Shown in pieces: positions 26,999 to 35,460 of a stretch of 51,932 nt of DNA (positions are counted from its first letter, which is position 1; each line of letters begins with the position of its first letter). Under the pieces are notes generated by a model that was not told where the DNA came from, did not search any database, and was given only the letters and a program-made list of their open reading frames with translations. Both the position numbers and the translations under genes were made by a program. The stretch is from the NCBI GenBank assembly GCA_031385325.1, contig JANNBJ010000184.1, positions 1 to 51,932 of the forward strand, in the 5' to 3' direction. Source of the stretch: SYFY01 sp031385325. Lineage in GTDB: Bacteria; Pseudomonadota; Gammaproteobacteria; Pseudomonadales; Azotimanducaceae.

Positions 26999-28566
26999 CC
27001 GTCCAGATACCAACCGACCGTACCGACGTATGCATCCTGGGCGCAGGCCTGGCAGGGCTTTCGCTGGCTCGTCAGTTGCATCAGCGCAAGCCCGACCTGT
27101 CGATCACCCTGGTTGAGCATCGGCAATATCCAGTGATCGAAGCTGCGCACAAGGTCGGCGAATCCACAGTCGAAATCGCCTCACACTATTTTGCGCAGAC
27201 GCTGGGTCTGCGTGATCACATGCGGCAGCAACAGTTACCCAAGTTTGGTCTTCGCCTGTTTTTTCGCGGTGCGGAGGCCATCACTGACGACGTTGCACGA
27301 TATGACGAAGTCGGTCCGAGCACGGTGCTGCCGATACCTACTTTTCAGATCGATCGAGGTCGTTTCGAAAATCACCTGGCGATCGAATGTCGCGCGCAGG
27401 GGAGTCGTCTGCTCGACCAGACCACGATCCGCAACATCGAACTCTCGGCCGGAGAACATCGTGTGACCGTACGCAGCGACGATGGCGAACAGATCATCCA
27501 GTCACGCTACCTGGTTGACGCGAGTGGACGCCGCGCCTGGCTGCGCAACCAGGGCGGTCTGGAAAAAGAACTTAACCACAACAACCATGCGGTCTGGTTT
27601 CGCGTCGAAGGCGGCCTCGATGTTGACAGCTGGAGCCACAACTCCGAGTGGCTGGCACGCTGCCACGGCGCCCCGCGTCGACTCAGCACCAATCACTTTA
27701 CCGGTCCGGGTTACTGGGTCTGGCTGATTCCACTCGCTTCGGGGACGACCAGCATCGGCGTCGTGTTTGACCCGGCACTGCTTGCGCTCGACACCGTCAA
27801 TACTCACGGACGATTCATGCACTGGCTGGCAGACGAGCATCCGATCATCGCAAGCGCTGTCGGGTCCCGGGCCGTACTGGATTTTCACGTGCTGAAAAAC
27901 TACGCAGTGGGGAGCCGGCAGATGATGTCCAGCGACGGCTGGATGATGACCGGTGACGCGGGTCCTTTCTCCGATCCGTTCTACTCGCCAGGCAGTGATT
28001 TCATTGCCTTTGCCAACGGTTTCATTACCGAACTGATTGTCACCGAAGCACCGAGTGAACGCTTCGCCGAGTTCCAGCGCCACTTCATGGGTTTTTTCAC
28101 GAACACCCTGTCGATCTATCGGGGGCTGTATCCCTGCATGGGCCATCGTGATCTCATGGTCATCAAGACACTCTGGGACTTCTCCTATTACTGGGCAGTA
28201 CTTTCCAGGCTCTTTTTCACCGGCCGTTACACAGATCCGCAATTCATGGCTTCCGCCCAGCCTCCGCTGTTGCGTGCAGCCGCGTTGAACAGCCGGTTAC
28301 AACGACAGCTCAAAGGCGCTGCCGGCAATGGCTTGCGGGTTGGTGGTGAATCCGGCTTCCATGACTACCATGCGATACCACTCTTCCATCGCATGAAAAA
28401 CGTCCTGCTGCGTGGCGACTCGGAACATGTGCGCGGCGAACTGGATAACGACGTGGACACCCTTGAACGCATGGCCACTGAACTCTCTCGCTGGGTGGTG
28501 AGGATTCAGGCCGGTGAACGTGTGCCACCGCTTAGCGCACTGGCTGACCATCCGGCTTTTGCTTGA
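26995..28566 (+). CDS. Flavin-dependent halogenase-like oxidoreductase A
   Basis: A 523-residue protein with a dinucleotide-binding GAGLAG at residues 16-21. It carries signatures of FADH2-dependent halogenases: GES (55-57), the Lys in LPKFG (K83), WVWLIP (241-246, matching WxWxIP), and GD-x-GPFSDPFYSPG (320-333), the FAD/chloride-contact region. The DPFYSPGSD variant differs from the usual DPVFSSG, so halogenating activity is less certain than for the second protein. It is translationally coupled to the chain length factor (ATGA). Xanthomonadins are brominated aryl polyenes, so aryl ring halogenation is a reasonable role (inference). The alternative is a polyene oxidase or hydroxylase. Confidence 0.72.
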   Translation: MTVQIPTDRTDVCILGAGLAGLSLARQLHQRKPDLSITLVEHRQYPVIEAAHKVGESTVEIASHYFAQTLGLRDHMRQQQLPKFGLRLFFRGAEAITDDVARYDEVGPSTVLPIPTFQIDRGRFENHLAIECRAQGSRLLDQTTIRNIELSAGEHRVTVRSDDGEQIIQSRYLVDASGRRAWLRNQGGLEKELNHNNHAVWFRVEGGLDVDSWSHNSEWLARCHGAPRRLSTNHFTGPGYWVWLIPLASGTTSIGVVFDPALLALDTVNTHGRFMHWLADEHPIIASAVGSRAVLDFHVLKNYAVGSRQMMSSDGWMMTGDAGPFSDPFYSPGSDFIAFANGFITELIVTEAPSERFAEFQRHFMGFFTNTLSIYRGLYPCMGHRDLMVIKTLWDFSYYWAVLSRLFFTGRYTDPQFMASAQPPLLRAAALNSRLQRQLKGAAGNGLRVGGESGFHDYHAIPLFHRMKNVLLRGDSEHVRGELDNDVDTLERMATELSRWVVRIQAGERVPPLSALADHPAFA

Positions 28567-28571
28567 GTAAA

Positions 28572-28713
28572 GGGATAGTCTGATAAATCAGACTATCCCG
28601 CGTGGTGCAGGGATGCACCACCATTTTTCATGCGTGAAACGCAAGGAAAATGCGAGGAGCCGTCCAGGCTCCGACTTGATTAATTCGCAGGAGCGAATTA
28701 ATCAGAGTTACCA
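28572..28713 (+). repeat. Five-hairpin intergenic element, copy A
   Basis: Five consecutive stem-loops. H1 has a 12-bp perfect stem (28572-28583 with 28588-28599, loop TAAA). H2 has an 8-bp stem (28602-28609 with 28614-28621) with loop GGGA. H3 pairs CATTTTTC (28622-28629) with GGAAAATG (28645-28652), with inner stem TGCG/CGCA. H4 is GGAGCC/GGCTCC (28656-28661 with 28667-28672). H5 has a 12-bp stem (28677-28688 with 28693-28704) with loop AGGA. Compared with copy B at 47491, H2 and the H5 core are identical while H1, H3 and H4 differ by paired changes. It lies between convergent genes, starting 5 bp after a stop codon. Confidence 0.8.
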
Positions 28714-28718
28714 AAGAA

Positions 28719-29654
28719 TTACTCTGGACGACGAGTGTGCTGATCGGAATCCGGCGGCGCCCAGAAATCAAACAGATTGAACCACGCATACGGCGAAGCT
28801 CGTACGTGGCGCTCGAGACGTTGTACGTAGTCGGCCATGGCCAGATCGATTGCTGCTTTTCGATCACGCCGATCGATATTGAATTCAGACCGCAGCACCT
28901 CGGTATGAATTTCATAGCCGGAATCCGTTGTTCGGCAAAATACGCAAAGAATGGGGGCGCGAAAAACACTGGCAATGAGAAACGGGCCTTGTGGAAACCA
29001 CGCAGTCTGGCCGAGAAACGAATGCGGTGAGACCCGGTCACCGGCGCGGCGTCGATCTGCCAGAAAACCAACCCAGTCACCTTGTTTCAAGGCATCGCCA
29101 ATCGCCAGGCCCAGGCCCACCGAGTCATTTCCGGCATCAATGATCAACTCTGCAAACCCGGGTTGGACCTCCGCCATGATCGACATGAACCTGGCGTTCA
29201 CTGCCTTGTCGAGAATGATCCGCAGGCGGACACCTCCAAGTTCAGGGCCCAACACCCGGGCGGCTTCGAAAGATCCAAGATGCGCAGCCAGCACGATGCC
29301 GGACTGGTTGTTGCGCAGTACTTCGTCGAACTCGGGATCGAGAACGAAGGAGACGGGGATGCGATGACCTTCACCGAGTAGAAAATAGACACGATCGCCG
29401 GCGACGGCTGCGAAGTGATGGAAGTGCCGCAGACTGTCTGTCCAGGTGGCTGGACGGCCCAGCACTCGGCTCAGATACGCGAGCGACGCTCTGCGTTCCG
29501 GCCCACGCCGGATCAGGAAATACACACTGACCGGCCACATCAGCGTATGCAGCACCCCTCGACCAAGATGTCTGGCCACCCACAGTAGAAAACGTAAACC
29601 CAGGGTTGTGCCTGCTTCCGGTCGCGCCTGCCAATCGGCCCCGGAGCCGCTCAT
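28719..29654 (-). CDS. LpxL/HtrB-like lysophospholipid acyltransferase
   Basis: A 311-residue protein with a hydrophobic N-terminal stretch and the LABP acyltransferase domain. HLGSFEA (about residue 124) provides the His-x4-acidic catalytic pair, and GDWVGFLADRRRAGDRV with FLGQTAWFPQGPFLIA matches the family's second conserved block. LpxL-like acyltransferases recur in aryl polyene and xanthomonadin loci, where they are thought to attach the polyene to a lipid or glycolipid anchor in the membrane. Its start overlaps the ligase stop by four bases, so it belongs to the ACP-ligase-acyltransferase minus-strand operon. Confidence 0.82.
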   Translation of the reverse strand: MSGSGADWQARPEAGTTLGLRFLLWVARHLGRGVLHTLMWPVSVYFLIRRGPERRASLAYLSRVLGRPATWTDSLRHFHHFAAVAGDRVYFLLGEGHRIPVSFVLDPEFDEVLRNNQSGIVLAAHLGSFEAARVLGPELGGVRLRIILDKAVNARFMSIMAEVQPGFAELIIDAGNDSVGLGLAIGDALKQGDWVGFLADRRRAGDRVSPHSFLGQTAWFPQGPFLIASVFRAPILCVFCRTTDSGYEIHTEVLRSEFNIDRRDRKAAIDLAMADYVQRLERHVRASPYAWFNLFDFWAPPDSDQHTRRPE

Positions 29655-31000
29655 CCAGTCGATCCGCTGAGACCTGTGAGCAGCTCAGTCAACGCAGCGC
29701 GTTGCAATTTGCTACTAGCGTCACGTGCGAGCGCGGCAGCCCTGAACAGTGGCCGAGGCAGAAACACCGGGTCGATGCGCAGTGCCAGCGCATCCCGCAA
29801 TTGCCGATCGCTCAGATTGGGTGCCACCACCAAAGCGCCTAGTCGACCGGTAGCGGGCAGATCATGATCCTCAGGCAGAAAGAAGAGCCCATCAACCACG
29901 CCATCAATACTCGTCAGGAGCCCATTCAAGCGGGACAGAGACTCCCGCTTGCCGCCTACCTTGACGATATCCGAGGCACGTCCGAGCAGTTCATAACACC
30001 CATCCTGCGTTGTCTCAAACAAGTCTGCCAATACAACCGGTCGGTCCAGATACGGGTGCGACACTTCAACCACACCGGCCGTGAACCGCAGCGCAAAGCA
30101 GTCGAAGAAACGCCATCCACCACCACCCCTCGGCAGCCGGAAGGCCAGTGATCCGACCTCGCTGCAGCCGTAGATCTCCAGAACCGTCGACCGTAAATGC
30201 TGCTCTGCTGCGATCACCAGCGATTGGTCAAGCGGCGCCGTGGCACTGACAATCAGATCGAGTGGTCGAAGCGGCGCCGGAGCCCGGGTGAGTGCACGCA
30301 AGTGAAGCGGTGTCGTGACCAGCATGCAGGCACCGGCAAAGTCGTTGATCGCAGATTCCACATCACGAGGAAAAAAGTCCGGCCCGCAGTGCACGATCAA
30401 CGGTGCAATCGTTGGCACCAGCATGGCCCACTCGAGCCCATACATGTGCCATGGCGGTACCGTCGCCACCAGCAGTGCGGGTGCCGCAGGCGGCTGCGTT
30501 ACGTGATTCCAGTGAACTTCACGCCAATCGCCGAACATGGCCCAGGTTTTGGTGTGCGACTGAGGCTCGCCCGTACTGCCAGACGTGAAGACGATCGCAA
30601 CCACTGCCTCGGGCGCCGGGGAAAATGGCCCGGCTTCGCCATGCGATCCAGGATCCAGCACGAGGATCAGGTCAGCTTCCAAGGTGCTTGAGTCCTGCGC
30701 CTGGTCGCTCACCACTGTGGTTTGTGTGTACTCGTCTTTCAGCCGTTGGCCTGTTTCGCCATCTCGCTTGCCGGGCAGCAGATTGATTTGCCCGCGGCTA
30801 ATGACGGCAAAGAACACCACCATGAAGGTATAACGGCTTTGACAGAGATTGACGACGTGCAATCCGTCCGGCAACTGGTTGGCGACAAAGGCCACATCTG
30901 CACAGAACTGACCAACCGTGACTGGTCGGTACGCCCCAGCGACCGGCACCTGGGCGAAGGGGTCACCCGCAGGCCGTGTCAGCAACGGGCGTTGAGTCAT
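29651..31000 (-). CDS. AMP-dependent aryl-ACP/CoA ligase
   Basis: A 449-residue adenylate-forming enzyme. The AMP-binding P-loop FTSGSTGEPQSHTKTW (about residues 142-157) has the Thr-Ser-Gly-Ser-Thr-Gly core, EIYGCSEVG is the A5 motif, and the C-terminal hinge LLGRASDIVKVGGKR (A8) is present. At 449 residues it is shorter than typical 500-550-residue CoA ligases, consistent with the ACP ligases of aryl polyene loci. Expected role: adenylate the hydroxybenzoate starter and load it on the adjacent ACP. Its ATG overlaps the ACP stop (ATGA). Confidence 0.83.
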   Translation of the reverse strand: MTQRPLLTRPAGDPFAQVPVAGAYRPVTVGQFCADVAFVANQLPDGLHVVNLCQSRYTFMVVFFAVISRGQINLLPGKRDGETGQRLKDEYTQTTVVSDQAQDSSTLEADLILVLDPGSHGEAGPFSPAPEAVVAIVFTSGSTGEPQSHTKTWAMFGDWREVHWNHVTQPPAAPALLVATVPPWHMYGLEWAMLVPTIAPLIVHCGPDFFPRDVESAINDFAGACMLVTTPLHLRALTRAPAPLRPLDLIVSATAPLDQSLVIAAEQHLRSTVLEIYGCSEVGSLAFRLPRGGGGWRFFDCFALRFTAGVVEVSHPYLDRPVVLADLFETTQDGCYELLGRASDIVKVGGKRESLSRLNGLLTSIDGVVDGLFFLPEDHDLPATGRLGALVVAPNLSDRQLRDALALRIDPVFLPRPLFRAAALARDASSKLQRAALTELLTGLSGSTG

Positions 31001-31281
31001 GCAGCGCCGAGGCGGACGCCCGACTCCTGCTGGACATGCGCGGTGAGATTGGCCAGCGTGGCAAAGATCTCGCGGGTGGCTTCGTCTTCAGCCGAAATGT
31101 GAACGTTGTAGCGCTCGGCTATCGCGACCGCGATCTCGAGGGCATCGATCGAATCCAGCCCGAGCCCTGCATCCTCAAAGAGGATGGCCTCCGGATCGAT
31201 ATCCGTTGGACTGACATCGGTGAGATTCAGCACCTCGACAATCAATGTCGCGATTTCTCCCTGTTCTGGTGTTTGGCCCAT
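30997..31281 (-). CDS. Acyl carrier protein
   Basis: A 94-residue acidic carrier protein with the phosphopantetheine attachment motif GLDSIDALEI; Ser44 is the modified residue. It resembles ACPs of type II fatty acid and polyene systems. It is first in the ACP-ligase-acyltransferase operon and is divergent from halogenase gene B across 107 bp. It is the only ACP in the window, whereas characterised aryl polyene loci usually have two. Confidence 0.9.
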   Translation of the reverse strand: MGQTPEQGEIATLIVEVLNLTDVSPTDIDPEAILFEDAGLGLDSIDALEIAVAIAERYNVHISAEDEATREIFATLANLTAHVQQESGVRLGAA

Positions 31282-31388
31282 CGACTTGGCTAGACTGTGG
31301 TGAGGCCGGGATTGTCCAAGATGCCCCCGACCATTTCAATGCGAAGCGACCACGATCCCAGGATATTCGGATAATTCACGGACAGATC

Positions 31389-32693
31389 ATGCAGTCGACT
31401 GTGGACGTATTAGTTATCGGCGGCGGTCCTTCGGGCACTACCGCGGCTTCTTTTCTTGCCGAACAAGGCCGATCGGTTCTCCTGCTGGAGAAAGACGAAC
31501 ACCCCCGCTTCCACATTGGTGAATCGTTGTTGCCGAGCAATCTGCCCATTCTCGAGCGATTGGGCGTGCTGGCGCAGGTCGAAGCCATCGGCGTGTACAA
31601 ACCCGGCGCGGATTTCACCGTTGCCGACTCACACGTCCAGCCGTTTCCTTTCTCGCGAGCGTTGGGCGACACACCAGACCATGCCTGGCAGGTGAAACGC
31701 TCGGAGTTCGATCAGATCCTGTTCGAAAACTGCAAACGCTTTGGGGTCGATGCACGCCAGCAGCACCAGGTGACCGAGGTGACCCCCGTCGCCCGCGGCC
31801 ACAAGGTCAGTTTCCGCAACGCGGCAGGCGAATCCGCTGAGGTCATGGCTCGTTATGTCATCGATGCCAGCGGTCGTGATGGTTTTCTTGCTCGCAAAAA
31901 AGGTTGGCGCAAGAAGAACCCAGGTCACGCCAGCGCTGCGGTCTTCGGTCACTTTACCAATGTCGTACGACGCGAAGGCGCGCTGGAAGGCAACATCAGC
32001 GTGTACTGGTTCGAGCAAGGCTGGGTCTGGATGATTCCGCTGCGTGACGGTGTCATGAGCATCGGTGCAGTCTGCTGGCCGGAGTATCTGCGAACACGTG
32101 AGGTCGAGCTTGAGACATTCCTGCGTAATACCCTCGCCCAGATTCCCGACGCCCAGGCGCGCGTGAAAGACGCCGTCGCGGTGTCTGAGATCAACGCCAC
32201 CGGCAACTACTCCTACCGCTCCGAAAAGATCTGGGGCGATGGGTATCTGCTGGTCGGTGATGCCTACGCTTTCATCGACCCGGTGTTCTCCAGTGGTGTC
32301 TTTCTCGCCATGAACAGTGGTCGGGCCTGCACGCCTGCAGTTGACGCGTGGCTGAACGGCGAACACGAGGCTTATGTCACGGAGTGCCGTCGTTATCACA
32401 AGATGGTCGAACGCAAGATCTATTCGTTTTCCTGGTTCATCTATCGGTTCACTACTCCGACCATGCGCGATATGTTTCGTGGACCACGCAATGACTGGCA
32501 GGTCGAACAGGCCGTGATCGCCATGCTGGTTGGTGATGGGGATGGATCGCCGCTGATTCGATCCCGTCTGCGAATCTTCAAGATGTTGTACATGGTGTTT
32601 CGTCTGAAGCGCCTGCCGGAGTCGTTTCGCGCCTGGTGGAAACGGTGGCGCAATGCACGCGTCAAGTTCACCGACGAGACCATTCTGTCGTGA
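31389..32693 (+). CDS. Flavin-dependent halogenase-like oxidoreductase B
   Basis: A 434-residue protein starting at ATG 31389, with FAD-binding GGGPSG (11-16). It carries the hallmark motifs of the FADH2-dependent halogenase family: GES (44-46), a Lys in the YKPGADF segment (K71), WVWMIP (212-217, WxWxIP), and GDAYAFIDPVFSSGV (290-304), close to the GDAxxFxDPxxSSGV of PltA/CndH-type carrier-protein-dependent enzymes. That group halogenates aryl groups tethered to carrier proteins, and an ACP and aryl ligase are adjacent. A geranylgeranyl-reductase-like role is the main alternative. It is followed 40 bp later by the chorismatase. Confidence 0.8.
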   Translation: MQSTVDVLVIGGGPSGTTAASFLAEQGRSVLLLEKDEHPRFHIGESLLPSNLPILERLGVLAQVEAIGVYKPGADFTVADSHVQPFPFSRALGDTPDHAWQVKRSEFDQILFENCKRFGVDARQQHQVTEVTPVARGHKVSFRNAAGESAEVMARYVIDASGRDGFLARKKGWRKKNPGHASAAVFGHFTNVVRREGALEGNISVYWFEQGWVWMIPLRDGVMSIGAVCWPEYLRTREVELETFLRNTLAQIPDAQARVKDAVAVSEINATGNYSYRSEKIWGDGYLLVGDAYAFIDPVFSSGVFLAMNSGRACTPAVDAWLNGEHEAYVTECRRYHKMVERKIYSFSWFIYRFTTPTMRDMFRGPRNDWQVEQAVIAMLVGDGDGSPLIRSRLRIFKMLYMVFRLKRLPESFRAWWKRWRNARVKFTDETILS

Positions 32694-32733
32694 TGGGACT
32701 GGGCATCTTCGGAATCGGTGTGAGGTTGACACC

Positions 32734-33663
32734 TTGCAGCTGAGTTTTCGATTTGGCAGTACCTCGACTCGCCTGGTGGCTTCCGCGGCGAGCGCTGTGC
32801 TGGAATTGCCACACGCCGTACTGGACGGACCAGGTATCGAGCACTGGAACCTGCCGCCAATGACCTACTGCGGTACTGCCGCAGACGACATTCATTGGTG
32901 GCGAAATGAACGTCATGGTCTGGCGGTGGTGCATCGGCCTGTCGATCAGAGCGCGATGGTCAGTTCGACCCGCAAAATCTATCAGCAATTGTTGAGCGGG
33001 TTGGCGGGGCTGCACCCCAGTCGGTTCTGGAACTTCATTCCCGGCATCAATCAGGTGGTCAGTGAACTGGATAGTTACAAACTGTTCTGTCTCGGCCGCT
33101 CGGAAGCGCTTGCGCCCTGGTCGGAAGGACACGACAACACCCGGCTGCCGGCGGCGTCCGCCGTCGGCACGCCAGATAATCAACTCACCGTCGTGATGCT
33201 GTGTACAACCGCGCCAATGGTGCCGATCGAAAATCCACTGCAGATCCCCGCCTATCGATACCCACAACGGTATGGTCCACGCGCACCCAGTTTTGCACGC
33301 GCAAGTCTGGTCGGGGCAGATGCGCGAGAGCTGTATGTTTCCGGCACCGCCAGTATTCGGCAGAGTGAGTCGATGCACCAAGGCGACCCGACGGCTCAAC
33401 TGGCGCTGGCTTGTGACAACATCGATCTGGTCGTACAAGCGAGTTCTCAACCGGATGTTGAAACCACGGAACGTACGCTCCGGCATACGGCTCAATCGGT
33501 TCGCATCTACGTGCGGAACCCCAGCGACTGGAACGTCATTGCCGATCTTGCACGACAACGACTCACACCTGAATCAGGCCTGCTCAATGCCGTCCAGGCG
33601 GATATCTGCCGCCCCGAACTTCTTCTCGAAGTCGAGGCATGTCTGAGCTTCTCGACTAGCTGA
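32734..33663 (+). CDS. FkbO/Hyg5/XanB2-family chorismatase
   Basis: A protein of about 309 residues with the chorismatase signature: FWNFIPGIN (about 98-106), LPAASAVG, PIENPLQIPAY, YGPRAPSFARA, and LYVSGTASI (200-208) followed by S-x-S-M-H-Q-G-D. These enzymes split chorismate to pyruvate and either a dihydroxycyclohexadiene carboxylate or 3-hydroxybenzoate. XanB2 of Xanthomonas supplies 3-hydroxybenzoate for xanthomonadin. I chose TTG 32734, preceded by TGAGGT; ATG 32653 would overlap the halogenase by 41 bp. The 3' end overlaps the convergent flavoprotein gene by 8 bp. Confidence 0.85.
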   Translation: MQLSFRFGSTSTRLVASAASAVLELPHAVLDGPGIEHWNLPPMTYCGTAADDIHWWRNERHGLAVVHRPVDQSAMVSSTRKIYQQLLSGLAGLHPSRFWNFIPGINQVVSELDSYKLFCLGRSEALAPWSEGHDNTRLPAASAVGTPDNQLTVVMLCTTAPMVPIENPLQIPAYRYPQRYGPRAPSFARASLVGADARELYVSGTASIRQSESMHQGDPTAQLALACDNIDLVVQASSQPDVETTERTLRHTAQSVRIYVRNPSDWNVIADLARQRLTPESGLLNAVQADICRPELLLEVEACLSFSTS

Positions 33664-35392
33664 GTTCACTGCTCGGGTATTCGAATACCGGTTTTCCCGC
33701 GGCATGCCGCCCGGCCAGAAAGCCAAACACCATACCCGGCGCAATCGTGCCACCCGCACCGCCGTAGGTCATGCCCATCGGTGATGCCATGACGTTGCCC
33801 GCCGCGTAGAGACCCTCGATCGGCTGGCCATCAACATTCAGCACATTGGCATTCACGTCGGTTTTCGGTCCGCCCTTGGTGCCCAGCGCGCCGCTCTTCA
33901 CCTCAACGGCGAAATACGGCCCTTGATCAATCGCGCCCAGGGACGCCCGGGCGCTGCCACGCAATTTCGCGTCTCCCCACCATTGGTCGTGTGCTGCTTC
34001 GCCGCGACCGAAGTCTTCATCACACCCGCCCTCTACCTGTCTGTTCCAGCGGCTGACCGTGGCCTGGAACTGATCCTCTGGTATAGCCAGTTTGCTGGCA
34101 AGGCCCGACAGCGTTGGCGCACTTGTCACCCACTGAGGTGGCGCTTCGCCGGGTTTGCCGCCGGAAATCTGAAAGCCATAACGATCAATGTAGCCCTGAT
34201 CGAAAATCATCCAGCACGGCAGATTGACATAGTCGAAAGCAGACACATCCTGATCGTGAAACGCAGCGCCAATGGCGTTGTAGTTCGCCGATTCATTGGT
34301 GAAGCGCTTGCCTTTCCGATTCACCATGATGCAGCCGGGTAACGAGCGAATACCGGCGATCAACGTCACGCCGGTTGAGACATCTTCACGAGGCACTTGC
34401 GCAACCGGCATCCACCACGCTTCCCGCATGTTGCCGAGCATGGCGCCCGCCCGCATGGCCATCTTCAAACCATCTCCGGTATTGGTACTGATGGACACCG
34501 GATGGGTCATCGGACCGCGCAGAAACGCACGTTTGAACTCCTCACTCCACTCAAAGCCGCCGGTAGCGAGTATCGCGGCATCACACTCGACCTCCCGGAC
34601 TCCCTTGCTCGAATCGATCACAACCCCACGCACCCGCCCTTTGCGAATGATCAAGTCCAGCGCACGCGCACTGGTGACCGGCTTGATGTCACGATCCAGG
34701 CAAGCACGCAGCAATCGACCGATCAATGCCTGGCCACTGGCTCTCTCGTGATGACGGCTGCGTCGTTCAAGCTCCTGTTCCGACACGGGTTCGGGAACGG
34801 CTTGACCGAGGGGCGTGTCATAGATCGACAGTCGCGCATCCGGGTAGTAGGGAGACGGCGTCACACGATGCTCCCATTTGCCAAGCTCACTGAATGAGTA
34901 CGGCGGTGTATCCAGAGATCGGCCACCACCCGTTTTGCCACCGGGGAATTCGGCGTGGTAGTCGGGGAAATCGGGGATCGTCCGGAATTGCACCGGTGTG
35001 TGGTCACACAGATGACGAACCATGATCGGCCCTGCATCGACAAATGCCTCAGCCAGGTGCTGCTCGATAAGCCCATGGGACATGGACATCAGGTAAGTGA
35101 TCGCCTCGGTGCGGCTATCCCGGATACCCCGGCCCTGCTCCAGATGATTGTTCGGAATCCACACCATGCCACCCGACCAGGCGGTAGTGCCACCAACCTT
35201 GTCGGCCTTCTCGAAGACGCGGACCTTGGCACCCGCATCGTGCGCTGCGATCGCCGCAGTCAACCCAGCGCCTCCAGTACCGAGTACTACGACCCTTCGC
35301 TTCTTGCCCAATTTTTCTGCAGCCGCTGCCTTGTTGCTGTAGATAGTAAACCGTAAGCGCACGGCCCCAAAATTGCGGCTTGCCCGGCGCAC
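33656..35392 (-). CDS. 3-ketosteroid dehydrogenase-like FAD flavoprotein
   Basis: A 578-residue flavoprotein of the succinate dehydrogenase/fumarate reductase/KstD superfamily. GTGGAGLTAA (FAD Rossmann motif), EKADKVGGTTAWSGG and ATGGFEW are present in the N-terminal part. The C-terminal MTYGGAGGTIAPGMVFG matches the second FAD-contact block of 3-ketosteroid delta1/delta4 dehydrogenases. It would introduce or reduce a C=C bond next to a ketone in a steroid- or terpenoid-like substrate. The start used is GTG 35392; other GTG codons nearby are possible. It is divergent from the LLM oxidoreductase gene. Confidence 0.82.
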   Translation of the reverse strand: MRRASRNFGAVRLRFTIYSNKAAAAEKLGKKRRVVVLGTGGAGLTAAIAAHDAGAKVRVFEKADKVGGTTAWSGGMVWIPNNHLEQGRGIRDSRTEAITYLMSMSHGLIEQHLAEAFVDAGPIMVRHLCDHTPVQFRTIPDFPDYHAEFPGGKTGGGRSLDTPPYSFSELGKWEHRVTPSPYYPDARLSIYDTPLGQAVPEPVSEQELERRSRHHERASGQALIGRLLRACLDRDIKPVTSARALDLIIRKGRVRGVVIDSSKGVREVECDAAILATGGFEWSEEFKRAFLRGPMTHPVSISTNTGDGLKMAMRAGAMLGNMREAWWMPVAQVPREDVSTGVTLIAGIRSLPGCIMVNRKGKRFTNESANYNAIGAAFHDQDVSAFDYVNLPCWMIFDQGYIDRYGFQISGGKPGEAPPQWVTSAPTLSGLASKLAIPEDQFQATVSRWNRQVEGGCDEDFGRGEAAHDQWWGDAKLRGSARASLGAIDQGPYFAVEVKSGALGTKGGPKTDVNANVLNVDGQPIEGLYAAGNVMASPMGMTYGGAGGTIAPGMVFGFLAGRHAAGKPVFEYPSSELS

Positions 35393-35460
35393 CGCCTTTC
35401 CTTACCGTTCGAACGCATCGAGGAATCTCTGCTCCATCAACCGCCATGAGGAAACCAAAC

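Noticed and set aside
31629..32732. 367-residue minus-strand frame opposite halogenase B
   Set aside because: The plus-strand frame carries the complete halogenase motifs; this one is a shadow of high-GC coding DNA.
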